A stretch of 64,000 nucleotides of DNA from NCBI GenBank assembly GCA_963753845.1, contig CAVWEI010000004.1, positions 124,001 through 188,000 of the forward strand. The letters are read 5' to 3'. This stretch comes from Thiosocius sp963753845 (GTDB taxonomy: Bacteria > Pseudomonadota > Gammaproteobacteria > Chromatiales > Chromatiaceae). The notes beneath the pieces were generated by a model. That model did not search any database. It was not told the origin of the DNA and saw only the letters and a program-made list of their open reading frames with translations. The position numbers were made by a program, and so were the translations under genes. Shown here piece by piece: positions 44,864-53,859 of this stretch. Numbering within the stretch: position 1 is the first letter of the stretch; each line of letters starts with the position of its first letter.

Positions 44864-45304
44864 TCACACAAGATACTGCGCGACCTCGTCTTCGATCAAT
44901 GATGTTAGCTGTATCGCGGACAGGGCGGAGGCATCGCTCAGTGTCGTGGCCTGGCAGTCGCCGAGTTCGATGCCGTAGATGTCGATGCGCGACGGCAAAC
45001 AGCCGAGACTCTTGGCGAGGCGCAGGGTGCCCGACAGCGCGAGATCGTGACTGCTCAGTCTGCTTTCGAGTTCCAGGTTCCCCGGATCGATCCTGATCAG
45101 GCTGCCGGGGTCGGCTCCGGATGACAGGGCATCGATCAGGATCAACCAGTGCACGCCCTCCATCCAGTTGATCAGCGCCGCACCAGGACGGTCCAATGCA
45201 ACCAGGTCAACCTCCGCGGGAAGACGGTCTCGCAGCAATTCCACCACGCGCCAGCCGACCCGGTCGTCACCGAAGGGTGATCCGATCCCTATGATGCGGA
45301 TCAT
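44864..45304 (-). CDS. [NiFe]-hydrogenase maturation protease
   Basis: A 146-residue endopeptidase of the HyaD/HycI family. GIGSPFGDDRVGW carries the first conserved Asp/Glu region, and LILIDALSSGADPG the second Asp. It would cleave the C-terminal tail of the large subunit after nickel insertion. The gene overlaps the end of the large subunit gene by four bases, so it is dedicated to that subunit. Confidence 0.9.
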   Translation of the reverse strand: MIRIIGIGSPFGDDRVGWRVVELLRDRLPAEVDLVALDRPGAALINWMEGVHWLILIDALSSGADPGSLIRIDPGNLELESRLSSHDLALSGTLRLAKSLGCLPSRIDIYGIELGDCQATTLSDASALSAIQLTSLIEDEVAQYLV

Positions 45305-46596
45305 CGCCGCGTTACGGCGATCTTCAGAAAGTGCGTGGCGCAGGAGATGCAGGGGTCGTAGTTGCGGATCACGGTCTCGGCGCGCAGGCGCAGGGCGTCG
45401 TCGGGCTGCTCAAGGCCGAAGCTCATCAGGCTTCCGTGCAGATCGGCCTCGATGCGTGCCTGATTCTGGCTGGTTGGGGGCACGATGCGTGCGCTCTTGA
45501 TGATGCCCTGTGCGTCGGTCTCATAGCGATGCCAGAGCAGGCCGCGCGGTGCCTCGGTGGCGCCGAATCCGACCCCGGCCTTTGCCGTGACCTCGATGTG
45601 TGGACTCGATGGCAGACTGTAGCCTTCGAGCAGCCGGATCGCCTCCACGATCGCGACATGGATCTCGAGCGCCCGCGCGAACAGGCTGTAGAACATATTG
45701 CTGCTCGGAAAATGGATGCCAGATTGTTCCAGCAATGCAAGGCTCGAGGCCGGCAGGCGGTCGAGGTTCAGATTCAGGCGCGCCAATGGGCCGACCAGGT
45801 AGGGTTCGCCGCGCAACGACGAGAACAATGCCGTCGATTGCGCCCGGTGCTCCTCCGCGAACCAGTCGTCGTACTCGTCGGCCGGAATATCCAGTCCGTG
45901 GTCCGATACGATGCGACCCTCAGCGAACGGGTAGTCGGTCTCGTGGCGCAACGAGACGCTGGTGAAAGTCTGCCGGTCGTCCGGCATCGGCAGGGCGGCG
46001 GCCCATTCCACAAGTTCCTCGGCCTCCGGCAGCGCGGAGCGCAACTGGCCGAGCATCTGATCGACCTCGATCTGGGCGGGGGCCCGAAAAAAGCCGCCGA
46101 CGCAGGCTCCGACCGGGTGCACGGAGCGTCCCCCCAGCAGACGGATCAGATCGTTGCCCAGCCCCTGCAGTCGCAGGCCCCGGCGTACGGCCTCCGGATG
46201 TTCTTCGGCCATGCCGACCACGCTGTCGAATCCCAGGAAATCCGGTGCGGCCAGCAGGTGAACATGCAGCGAGTGGCTCTGCAGCCACTCCCCGCAGTAA
46301 AACACCCGCCGCATATCGCGCACCCACTGGCTGGGTTGCAGGCCGAAGGCGTCTTCCAGGGCCTGGGCCGCGCTCATCTGGTAGGCGATCGGGCAGATGC
46401 CACAGATGCGGGCCACGGTATCGATGACCTCGTGATAGCGGCGGCCTTCGAGGAATTTTTCGAAATAGCGCGGCGGCTCGAAGATATCCAGCGCCAGTTC
46501 CTCGATCCGGCCGCTCTCGATCCGCAGTCGCAGCGAACCCTCGCCCTCGACACGGGTCATGGCCGGGACGTGGATGGAAACAGAACGCTCAGTCAT
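45301..46596 (-). CDS. hydA: Group 3b [NiFe]-hydrogenase large (alpha) subunit
   Basis: A 431-residue large subunit from ATG 46596. L1 ligands are in RICGICP (C65, C68) and L2 ligands in DPCISC (C416, C419). The C-terminal tail after the conserved His422 is FLKIAVTRR, the cleaved propeptide. Similarity is to the alpha subunit of NAD(P)-linked sulfhydrogenase (group 3b), not to membrane group 1 or HoxH of group 3d. Group 3b enzymes are soluble and bidirectional, coupling H2 to NAD(P)H and sometimes reducing sulfur or polysulfide. The gene overlaps the small subunit by eight bases. Confidence 0.9.
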   Translation of the reverse strand: MTERSVSIHVPAMTRVEGEGSLRLRIESGRIEELALDIFEPPRYFEKFLEGRRYHEVIDTVARICGICPIAYQMSAAQALEDAFGLQPSQWVRDMRRVFYCGEWLQSHSLHVHLLAAPDFLGFDSVVGMAEEHPEAVRRGLRLQGLGNDLIRLLGGRSVHPVGACVGGFFRAPAQIEVDQMLGQLRSALPEAEELVEWAAALPMPDDRQTFTSVSLRHETDYPFAEGRIVSDHGLDIPADEYDDWFAEEHRAQSTALFSSLRGEPYLVGPLARLNLNLDRLPASSLALLEQSGIHFPSSNMFYSLFARALEIHVAIVEAIRLLEGYSLPSSPHIEVTAKAGVGFGATEAPRGLLWHRYETDAQGIIKSARIVPPTSQNQARIEADLHGSLMSFGLEQPDDALRLRAETVIRNYDPCISCATHFLKIAVTRR

Positions 46597-47380
46597 CGCT
46601 GAACCCCCGCTTGTAGTGTTTTTGTCCGGCCTCACCGAATGCCGGTGCGTTACTGTTGATGAACAGGAAGCGGCGCGCAATATCGGAGGGCGGCAGACCG
46701 AGCCCCTCGAGTCGGCGACTCATGGCATCGGTGTTGACGTTCTCGGCAGGGCCGAAGCAGGCGTAGCAGTCGCGTCCAAAACGTGGGCACAGGGCACCGC
46801 AGCCGGTGCGAGTCACCGGGCCCATGCATGGCCTGCCTTCTGTCACCATGACGCAGACCGCGTGCTGGCGCTTGCATTCCATGCACAACTTGTCGCGCTG
46901 ATCGAGCGGGGCCACGCCGAACAGCAACTGCTGCACGGTGGCCAGGACCTGCCGGCCATTGACCGGACAACCCCATATCTCGAAGTCCACCTTGATGTGG
47001 TCGCTGACGGGCTCTGCCCGATCCAGGGTCTGGATGAACTCGGGCCGGGCATAGACCGCCTGCTTCCATGCCTCGTTGTTGCCATCGAGGTTGCGCAGGG
47101 CCTGCAGTCCACCGGCAGTGGCACATGCGCCCAGGGTGACCACGAATCGGCTGTTGGCGCGCACGCGCTGGATGCGAGCCAGCTCATCCCCGGTCGAGAT
47201 GCTGCCCTCGACGAAGGCGACGTCCACCTTGGCATCTTCGCCCGCAACCCCGGCCTCGAGAAAGTGGTTTATGTCGACCAGGTGCGCGAGTTTGAGCAGA
47301 TCCTCGCCGGCATTCAGAAAGGCCAGCTGGCAACCGTCGCAGGAGGAGAACTTGTGTACCGCGATGCTTGGTCTGGTCAT
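46589..47380 (-). CDS. hydD: Group 3b [NiFe]-hydrogenase small (delta) subunit
   Basis: A 263-residue small subunit with N-terminal proximal cluster ligands C14 and C17 (SSCDGCQLAF), the loop TLGACATAGG and further clusters in the C-terminal part (CMECKRQ, GPCMGPVTRTGCGALC, DCYACFG). No Tat signal, consistent with a cytoplasmic group 3b enzyme. It pairs with the overlapping large subunit gene. Confidence 0.92.
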   Translation of the reverse strand: MTRPSIAVHKFSSCDGCQLAFLNAGEDLLKLAHLVDINHFLEAGVAGEDAKVDVAFVEGSISTGDELARIQRVRANSRFVVTLGACATAGGLQALRNLDGNNEAWKQAVYARPEFIQTLDRAEPVSDHIKVDFEIWGCPVNGRQVLATVQQLLFGVAPLDQRDKLCMECKRQHAVCVMVTEGRPCMGPVTRTGCGALCPRFGRDCYACFGPAENVNTDAMSRRLEGLGLPPSDIARRFLFINSNAPAFGEAGQKHYKRGFSDD

Positions 47381-47381
47381 C

Positions 47382-48203
47382 TCAGAAACCTCTCACACCG
47401 AGCAGTTCGCGCACTTCGGGCCAGGGAAACACCGGGCCGTCCTTGCAGACGAACTGGCCGCCCATCTGGCAGTGGCCGCAATGGCCGACCGCGCACTGCA
47501 TGTTGCGCTCCATGCTGAGGAAAATCTCTTCCGCGGCCAGGCCGCGATTGTGCAGGCTCTCTGCAGACGCGCGCATCATCATCTCGGGTCCACACAGCAT
47601 CGCGATCGATCTGTCGGGTTCGAATCTCAGATGATCGAACAGCGCCGTGACCAGGCCGACGTGTCCGTGCCATCCAGGCTCCGCGACATCGGCCGCCAAC
47701 AGCACCTGCACGTCCGGCATCTTCGCCCACAGATCGTACTGGCTCCGCCAGATCAGATCGTCGGTATGCTTGACGCCCTGCAGGATACTCAAATGCCCGT
47801 AGCGCTCTCGGTGGGTGAGGATGTGATGAATGATCGAGACGGAGGGGGCACAGCCGAGTCCGCCCGTGACCACGATCACGTCGTGGTCCTGTGCATCGCG
47901 CATTGGCCATCCGCGACCATAGGGCCCGCGCAGGCCGATGCGCTCTCCGACCTTGAGCGCCGCCATGCCGTTGGTGATGCGTCCCAGGGCACGGACCGTG
48001 TGGGTAAGGATGCCGCTGTCCTTGGCATCGGCGACGATCGAGATCGGGACCTCGCCGGAGCCATACAGGTACAGCATGTTGAACTGACCGGGCGCGAAAT
48101 CGTATGGCTGACCATCTGTCAGGCGCAGTTCAAGGGTGAATGTGTTGGGCGATTCCTCGGTGCGACCGACGATCTCGGCCTCGCGCGGCAGGTAGGGGTT
48201 CAT
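47382..48203 (-). CDS. hydG: Group 3b hydrogenase gamma subunit, FAD/NAD(P)-binding reductase
   Basis: A 273-residue ferredoxin-NADP reductase-like subunit. FAD-binding region (PGQFNMLYLYGSGEVPISI), the NAD(P)-binding Rossmann region (VTGGLGCAPSVS) and a C-terminal [2Fe-2S] cluster (CAVGHCGHCQMGGQFVC). It transfers electrons between the Fe-S relay and NAD(P)H. It lies between beta and delta genes, with a one-base gap to the delta gene and a four-base overlap with the beta gene. Confidence 0.9.
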   Translation of the reverse strand: MNPYLPREAEIVGRTEESPNTFTLELRLTDGQPYDFAPGQFNMLYLYGSGEVPISIVADAKDSGILTHTVRALGRITNGMAALKVGERIGLRGPYGRGWPMRDAQDHDVIVVTGGLGCAPSVSIIHHILTHRERYGHLSILQGVKHTDDLIWRSQYDLWAKMPDVQVLLAADVAEPGWHGHVGLVTALFDHLRFEPDRSIAMLCGPEMMMRASAESLHNRGLAAEEIFLSMERNMQCAVGHCGHCQMGGQFVCKDGPVFPWPEVRELLGVRGF

Positions 48204-49318
48204 GCCGAGTCTCCCGGCAGCCCTTCATCCGTGCTGATCGCGGTTGCCTCTTGCGTGATATCGATACCGACCGGACACCAGGTGATACAGCGGCCGCAGC
48301 CGACACAGCCGCTGCGGCCATATTGCTCGTGCCAGCTGCCCAGTTTGTGGGTCAACCACTGGCGGTAGCGGTGTCGGGTCTCGGGGCGGACGATAAAGCC
48401 GTGCAGGTAACTGTGACCCTCGCTGAAGCACGAGTCCCATTCGCGTATGTGTTGGCTGGTGTTACCGCCGAGTTCCGGTACCTCCTGTTCGGCATGGCAG
48501 AAGCAGGTTGGGCACACACTGGTGCAATTCCCGCAGGACAGGCAGCGCGCGGCAACCTCGTCCCAGCGCGGATGCTGGAGCCGACTGAACAGCGCATCGC
48601 GCAGGTTCCTGGATGGCAAGCCACGTTCTTGCCGGTTGGCGGCGTCCGCGATCTCCCGTTCCGCCTGCCGCCGCTGCTCGGGCGTCGCCGCCTGCAGGGG
48701 CAGTTGCCGGGCCACGCCTAGGCCGCGCTCACTGCCGACGTCAACCAGGTAGCCTTCATCCAGTTCGCTCAGGGCCAGGTCGAATCCCCGTGTTGCACCC
48801 GGTCCGTCACCGGTCGATGCGCAGAAACAGGTGCCGGCCGGGTGGCTGCAATGAACGGCGACGATGAACAGATCCTGGCGGCGTGCGGCATACGCGGGGT
48901 CGCGGATGCCATCGAGAAAGTGCCGATCCTGCAGATCCAGGGCCGCTATATCGCAGGCACGTACCCCGATGACGGCCATCGGCTGCTGCCCGATGGCGGC
49001 ATCGGAGAAACTGATGCCGCCGCTGGCATCCCGGGCAGAGTGCCAAAGCGTTTCGCGCGCACTGAACAGATGGGGTTTCAATGCCTGCGGCCCGATGGCC
49101 CAGGTGAAGCAGCGTGCCGATTCACCGGCACTGAGCCGATAGCGTCCCGGCGACTGTTCATCATGCCAGCCGCCGGGCAATTGTGCGGCATCAACAAGGT
49201 CGAGGTACTGGATAGCGCCGTCTTGAACCCGCGGACCCAGCGTTCGGAACCCTTGCCCTTTCAATGTGTCCAGCAGCGTCTGGAGTACCTGGCGTGGTAG
49301 AAATTTCCTGTCTTGCAT
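48200..49318 (-). CDS. hydB: Group 3b hydrogenase beta subunit, 4Fe-4S ferredoxin-type
   Basis: A 372-residue subunit with two [4Fe-4S] motifs in its C-terminal region: CLSCGNCTSVCPTCFC and CVGCGRCITWCPVGID. The N-terminal part is the 4Fe-4S dicluster/HdrD-like region of anaerobic sulfite reductase A and sulfhydrogenase beta subunits. It is the first gene of the operon (beta, gamma, delta, alpha, protease), the standard group 3b order. Confidence 0.9.
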   Translation of the reverse strand: MQDRKFLPRQVLQTLLDTLKGQGFRTLGPRVQDGAIQYLDLVDAAQLPGGWHDEQSPGRYRLSAGESARCFTWAIGPQALKPHLFSARETLWHSARDASGGISFSDAAIGQQPMAVIGVRACDIAALDLQDRHFLDGIRDPAYAARRQDLFIVAVHCSHPAGTCFCASTGDGPGATRGFDLALSELDEGYLVDVGSERGLGVARQLPLQAATPEQRRQAEREIADAANRQERGLPSRNLRDALFSRLQHPRWDEVAARCLSCGNCTSVCPTCFCHAEQEVPELGGNTSQHIREWDSCFSEGHSYLHGFIVRPETRHRYRQWLTHKLGSWHEQYGRSGCVGCGRCITWCPVGIDITQEATAISTDEGLPGDSA

Positions 49319-49358
49319 TGTAACTCGCGCGGGATCTTTTCCCGGCTCTCAGGGTAAC

Positions 49359-49387
49359 GCAGCTGCCGGCTTTCGGCACAGAGCTGC
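49359..49387 (-). repeat. Hairpin in the hydrogenase leader
   Basis: GCAGCT pairs with AGCTGC, with inner GCCG and CGGC also complementary. It would form in the minus-strand leader of the hydrogenase operon, 41 bases before the hydB start. Function unknown. Confidence 0.4.
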
Positions 49388-49404
49388 AGCATGGTTTATT
49401 GACT

Positions 49405-49422
49405 TGCGTGGGATTCCACGCA
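49405..49422. promoter_or_regulatory. 18-base inverted repeat upstream of the hydrogenase operon
   Basis: TGCGTGG and CCACGCA are perfect inverted repeats separated by GATT. The site lies about 87 bases upstream of the hydB start and about 113 bases upstream of the divergent lipoprotein gene. It resembles an operator for a dimeric regulator; no known FNR or NreC motif is recognised. Confidence 0.35.
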
Positions 49423-49534
49423 GATAAAACCGTACCCGGTGCATAAGGCCAGCAAAAGATGACCGTTTCGTGTCAGTGCACTAAGCTGAACCATGAACAA
49501 ACATGATGACTCGATTGATGGAGAGGGGCGGTCG

Positions 49535-50002
49535 ATGACTTTCCGTTGCGCAGGCCTGGCCTTTTCGCTGCTGCTGTTGTCTGCCTGTGCCGGCCTGGAA
49601 AGACAACCTGACCTGATTCGCGTAACCGTGTCCGACATCCAGGTGGTCGAATCAACCCTGTTCGAGCAGTTGTACCAGGTCGGCTTGCGGATTCAGAACC
49701 GTGGCGAGAAGGCGATCACCATCACCGGCGGCAGTTTCGACCTGGCGATCAACGGCAAGGATCTCGGCTCTGGCGTCACCGACCAAACGGTGACGATTCC
49801 CGCTTATTCGGACGCCAGGGCGGATGTGCGCATGGTGAGTACCGCTTTCGGGATGATGCGTGTGATCCTGAGCATGCAGGAGCGCAGCGGCCAGTCGATC
49901 CAGTCGATCGAGTACGAGATCTCAGGGCGGTTCTCGGTGGAGGGGGGGTTCGGCGGGATGTCGTTCAGTGAAGCAGGGGAGATCTCGCTGCCCGGCGGTT
50001 GA
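49535..50002 (+). CDS. LEA type 2 (WHy domain) lipoprotein
   Basis: A 155-residue protein from ATG 49535 (AGAGGGG site; in-frame ATG 49493 lacks one). Lipobox LLSAC (Cys about residue 17), followed by a WHy/LEA14-like immunoglobulin-type fold: YQVGLRIQNRGEKAITITGG, FDLAINGKDLGSG, IPAYSDARADV. Probably an outer-membrane lipoprotein; function unknown, although LEA-2 proteins are linked to desiccation or stress tolerance. Confidence 0.8.
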   Translation: MTFRCAGLAFSLLLLSACAGLERQPDLIRVTVSDIQVVESTLFEQLYQVGLRIQNRGEKAITITGGSFDLAINGKDLGSGVTDQTVTIPAYSDARADVRMVSTAFGMMRVILSMQERSGQSIQSIEYEISGRFSVEGGFGGMSFSEAGEISLPGG

Positions 50003-50014
50003 ACCGGGCGCGAT

Positions 50015-51193
50015 TCAGGCCACGAAGTGACCGACGAACTTGCTCATGTCGTCGAGTATCCTGCCGCCACGTCGAAATCCCAGGCCACAGGCCTCCCAGA
50101 CGTAAAATACTCCAGCCTGATAATGCTGGCCGTCCGCGTCCCGGGGAAACAGCGCGCTTTCCTGGTAGATGTCCTTGTGGTGCCCGTATGGGCCGTCGGT
50201 GCTGCTCAGGATCTCTCCGTCAGCCCCCAGCAGGGCCATGTTGGCGCCCTCCCGTCCGAACAGTTTCTTGCGCACCTGCTCCACTCCCGCAAGGGGAGCG
50301 AAGTCGGTCCGCAGAAGGTAGGGTGATTCCGGGAACATGTCGTACAGGATCTTCATCAGGCCCTTGCTTTGGAACAGAAGGCTGTATGCCGGATTGAGTA
50401 TGCGCGTGCGGCCGCGTTCGGTCATCCTGCCGAGCATCCGGGTCAGCTCCAACTCGTCGGCGGCTATGTCCTCCCAGGGAAACAGCTTGAACCAGAAGTC
50501 CGCAAGCTGACCGTCGCGGTTGAATACCCCCTGATCGTCGCTGAATCCCGCCTCGTGCATGTAGCAGAAGTCCGTATACAGGCCGGCCTCGTGCGCCACC
50601 TGCTGCAGATAGCGCACGGTGCGTTCGTCTTCGGGGAGACCTCCGACGCTGGAGAACAGCAGCTTCTCGTGACCGTAGCGTTCTGCGAATTCCTGCAGCG
50701 GTTTGTCGCGTGTGATCAGACGCCGGAAATTCTCCTGCAGCATCTCGTGCAGGTTGTTGAACTGCAGTGTCTCGTCCATGCCGTTGGACTTGAGCAGGGC
50801 CCACTGGATGATGGATGTCTCGAACAGGCTGGTCGGGGTGTCCGCATTGAACTCGATCAGTTTGATCGGCAGGCCATCCAGCCCGCCCGCGAGGTCGAAT
50901 CGACCGTAAAGGTGCAGGTCGTCTTTCTCCCAGCTGTCCTCGATCAGGCCGACCAGGTTGGAGGGTATACCGAGTTCGAGGTAGAGTTTTTCGTCGATGA
51001 CCCGCTGCGCCGCCTCAACGAACATGTCGTACAGGCCGTTGGCGGCCTCGTAGTAGGCCTCGGCGGCTTCCTCGGTGACCTTCACCAGGTCATGGCTGAT
51101 ATAGGCACTGCCGTCTCTGTCGGTGTGCCAGGTCATGCCGATCTCTTCCATCACCGCCTTGCTCAGCGGTTCGACAGTCACGGTTTCGACCAC
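50015..51193 (-). CDS. Glutathionylspermidine synthase-like ATP-grasp protein (YgiC/YjfC type)
   Basis: A 392-residue ATP-grasp protein matching the C-terminal synthetase domain of glutathionylspermidine synthase (GSP_synth), as in the stand-alone YgiC and YjfC proteins. Family motifs: LYLELGIPSNLV, HLYGRFDLAG and LIEFNADTPTSLFE near the ATP and Mg2+ site. The reaction is expected to be amide bond formation between a carboxylate and an amine, but substrates of YgiC-type proteins are unclear. It begins three bases after the DUF1190 gene, as in the E. coli ygiB-ygiC pair. Confidence 0.88.
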   Translation of the reverse strand: MVETVTVEPLSKAVMEEIGMTWHTDRDGSAYISHDLVKVTEEAAEAYYEAANGLYDMFVEAAQRVIDEKLYLELGIPSNLVGLIEDSWEKDDLHLYGRFDLAGGLDGLPIKLIEFNADTPTSLFETSIIQWALLKSNGMDETLQFNNLHEMLQENFRRLITRDKPLQEFAERYGHEKLLFSSVGGLPEDERTVRYLQQVAHEAGLYTDFCYMHEAGFSDDQGVFNRDGQLADFWFKLFPWEDIAADELELTRMLGRMTERGRTRILNPAYSLLFQSKGLMKILYDMFPESPYLLRTDFAPLAGVEQVRKKLFGREGANMALLGADGEILSSTDGPYGHHKDIYQESALFPRDADGQHYQAGVFYVWEACGLGFRRGGRILDDMSKFVGHFVA

Positions 51194-51196
51194 GGC

Positions 51197-51817
51197 TCAA
51201 CCGCCGAAAGATCGATAGCTGCTGGAGGACGATGAGCCGCTGCTGGAACCGAAGAAGCCGCTCTTGGGCTTGCTCTTCGACGCTGTCTGGTTGCTCCCTG
51301 GTTGCGAGATGGTGGCAGTGGGGCGACCGCCGCCGTAACTGCTCTGGGTGCGTTGGAAATTGCGGTTGGAGGCCAGGCGGTTCGCGAGCATGCCGCCGAC
51401 CAGTGAGCCGGCGGCCGCGGCCAGCAGGACCTCGCCCATAGACATCCCCCCGGCGTGCATGGACGGCTCTTCGGTAAGGCGAGATGCGCCCGCTTCGACG
51501 CGGGCCGCCTCGGCCGCGGCGAACTCTTTCAGTTCGACCTCGGAAAGAAAGCGCTCGCTGCCATCTGGCAGCCGCAGGATGGCGCGCGTTGGTCCGCTGG
51601 TCGGGTGTTTTTCGACCAGCCTGTAAGTGTCCGGGGCGCTTCCGGTCTGTTCCAGGACGAGGAAATAGGGCTGCTCCACGGCATCGGCCTGGCTGGCATC
51701 GAAACCGCTCATACTGGCCTGGGCGGGGCCCTGGTCGCAGCCCTGCAGGCTGGCGATCACGCTCAGCCCGAGGCTCCCCGCGACCGAATAGGAGAGTGCT
51801 TTCTTGATGTGCCTCAT
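51197..51817 (-). CDS. DUF1190 (YgiB-like) lipoprotein
   Basis: A 206-residue protein from ATG 51817. The signal and lipobox are VIASLQGCD (Cys near residue 27). A DUF1190 core follows (LEQTGSAPDTYRLVEKHPTSG), then a Ser/Gly-rich C-terminal tail (SSSSYRSFGG). DUF1190 genes typically pair with glutathionylspermidine synthase-like genes as here; the function is unknown. Confidence 0.8.
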   Translation of the reverse strand: MRHIKKALSYSVAGSLGLSVIASLQGCDQGPAQASMSGFDASQADAVEQPYFLVLEQTGSAPDTYRLVEKHPTSGPTRAILRLPDGSERFLSEVELKEFAAAEAARVEAGASRLTEEPSMHAGGMSMGEVLLAAAAGSLVGGMLANRLASNRNFQRTQSSYGGGRPTATISQPGSNQTASKSKPKSGFFGSSSGSSSSSSYRSFGG

Positions 51818-51996
51818 CGGATATCGTCCTGTAACCTGGGTACAGGTGCAGAATGGTACGGAAAATGCCGATGGCGGTCCCCCGGTTTTGTTCAGGGTAA
51901 GGGCCAAGGCCGCCACTCCGCCTATCTGCCAACACTGAAGCCGGCAGGGAAATTCTTACCTGCGGGATGCATTTGCGGCATAATGCGGCGCTCAAT

Positions 51997-52104
51997 GGCG
52001 GCCCCGTTGGTCTCCCGCGACAATAGATTGTGAACCCGGTCAGGCCTGGAAGGGAGCAGCCGCAGCAATCGACTTGTGCGCCGGGAATCGCTGGCGGGGC
52101 CGCC
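51997..52104 (+). ncRNA. ffs: Bacterial signal recognition particle RNA (4.5S RNA)
   Basis: The conserved domain IV of small SRP RNA is evident: CCGGTCAGGCC, then GGAAGGGAGCAGCC with the GGAA loop and the asymmetric Ffh-binding bulge. The ends pair as GGCGGCCCCG with CGGGGCCGCC, giving a closed rod of about 108 bases. It lies immediately upstream of dnaX, as in many gammaproteobacteria. A CATAAT -10-like box is at 51979-51984; a convincing -35 is not seen. Confidence 0.92.
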
Positions 52105-52201
52105 GCCCTTCATGTGCTGCCCGGGTTGGCCTGCATTCTGTTGCAGCCCTGGCGCATGCGTTAGACTTGGGCGACCGTTCAGTCGGATCCTCACTTCCTC
52201 G

Positions 52202-53836
52202 ATGTCATACCAGGTCCTTGCCCGCAAATGGCGCCCGCGCAACTTCGCCGAGATGGTCGGCCAGGAACACGTGGTGCGTGCGCTGAGCAATGCGCTCGAC
52301 AACAATCGCCTGCACCATGCCTATCTGTTCACCGGAACCCGTGGGGTCGGCAAGACCACGCTGGCGCGGATATTGTCGAAATCGCTGAATTGCGAAACCG
52401 GGATCAGTTCCACACCCTGTGGAGAGTGCAGCGTCTGCCGCGAGATCGATGAAGGGCGCTTCGTTGACCTGCTGGAGGTGGATGCGGCCTCGAAGACCGG
52501 TGTCGACGATACCCGGGAGCTTCTCGACAATGTGCCCTATGCGCCGGTGCGTGGGCGATACAAGGTGTACCTGATCGACGAGGTCCACATGTTTTCCGGC
52601 CACAGCTTCAACGCCCTGTTGAAGACCCTGGAAGAGCCGCCGCCGCACGTGAAGTTTCTGCTCGCGACCACAGATCCGCAGAAGGTGCCGGTCACGGTGC
52701 TGTCGCGTTGCCTGCAGTTCAACCTGAAGCGCCTGCCGGTCGAGCAGATCGAGGCGCAGTTCCGGCATATTCTCGGTGCCGAGCAGGTTGCGTTCGAGCC
52801 GGCCGCGCTCGGGGTGCTGGCGCGTGCGGCAGATGGCAGCATGCGTGACGGCCTCAGCCTGCTGGACCAGGCGATCGCGTTCGGCGGCGGTGCCGTGCAG
52901 GACGCCGGGGTGCGGGCGATGCTGGGGGTGGTGGCGACCGAACGCCTGCCCGAGCTGATCGCCGCGGTGCAGCGCGGCGAAGCAGAGGCGGTGATGGCAG
53001 GGGTCGAGGCGATGTCCGAGCATGCGCCGGACTTTGGTGGCCTGTTGCGTGAGATGGTGATCCTGCTGCATCGTATGGCGCTGTTGCAGCAGGTGCCGTC
53101 TGCGGCCCAGGCAAGCTGGGGAGAGGTCGGCCGCCTGCGTGCCCTGGCCGAAGAGATTCCACCCGAAGATGTGCAGCTCTATTATCAGATCGCTCTGAAC
53201 GGTCAGCGCGATCTGCCGCTGGCGCCGGACGAGCGCAGTGGATTCGAGATGGTCATGCTGCGTATGCTTGCGTTTCGTCCCGACCATGGCGACGGTTTCG
53301 CGGACGGCGATGCAGGCGACCGCGCCGCGGTGCCCGAACCACCGTCACGCAGACCTCGCAAGGCAGTCGAAGGGGCACCGCCCGTGCCCAACGCACAGGT
53401 GGCCGCGGCAAAGACGGAAGGTGTGCCGCCGGAGCCGGCCGGGCAGGGTGATACGGATTTCTCAGATTGGCACGGTTTTGTGCGCAGGCTCGGCCTCAAG
53501 GGCATGGCCGCCCAGCTGGCCGAAAACTGCGTGTTCGATGCATGGGATGGCAGGCAGTTGTCGCTGCGTCTCGATCCGGTCTGCAGTGGGCTGATCGGCA
53601 GTCTGGCGGAGCGCCGGCTGCAGGAAGCTGTGACTGCCACTGCCGGTCAGCCGGTCGTATTGCATCTGGCTGTCGAGGCGAGTGCGGATGAGACTCCGGC
53701 ACAGCGGGAGGCGCGCGAACAAAGGGTCCGCCAGGAGGCGACGGAGGCTGATATCTCTGCCGACCCGCTGGTGCTGGGCGTGCAGGAGGCTTTCGACGCG
53801 GAGATCGTTCCCGATTCGATCCGTCGCATAGACTAA
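52202..53836 (+). CDS. dnaX: DNA polymerase III tau/gamma subunit
   Basis: A 544-residue clamp-loader subunit from ATG 52202 (SYQVLARKWRPRNFAEMVGQ). Walker A GTRGVGKT (45-52), a zinc-binding Cys cluster (C64, C73, C76, C79), Walker B IDEVHM and sensor SRCLQFNLKRL. The C-terminal region after residue about 370 is low-complexity followed by tau domain V-like sequence. I found no E. coli-like slippery A-rich frameshift site, so a separate gamma may not be made. It starts the dnaX-ybaB-recR-hinT run. Confidence 0.97.
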   Translation: MSYQVLARKWRPRNFAEMVGQEHVVRALSNALDNNRLHHAYLFTGTRGVGKTTLARILSKSLNCETGISSTPCGECSVCREIDEGRFVDLLEVDAASKTGVDDTRELLDNVPYAPVRGRYKVYLIDEVHMFSGHSFNALLKTLEEPPPHVKFLLATTDPQKVPVTVLSRCLQFNLKRLPVEQIEAQFRHILGAEQVAFEPAALGVLARAADGSMRDGLSLLDQAIAFGGGAVQDAGVRAMLGVVATERLPELIAAVQRGEAEAVMAGVEAMSEHAPDFGGLLREMVILLHRMALLQQVPSAAQASWGEVGRLRALAEEIPPEDVQLYYQIALNGQRDLPLAPDERSGFEMVMLRMLAFRPDHGDGFADGDAGDRAAVPEPPSRRPRKAVEGAPPVPNAQVAAAKTEGVPPEPAGQGDTDFSDWHGFVRRLGLKGMAAQLAENCVFDAWDGRQLSLRLDPVCSGLIGSLAERRLQEAVTATAGQPVVLHLAVEASADETPAQREAREQRVRQEATEADISADPLVLGVQEAFDAEIVPDSIRRID

Positions 53837-53859
53837 CCGATACATCCGGAGGATTCAGA

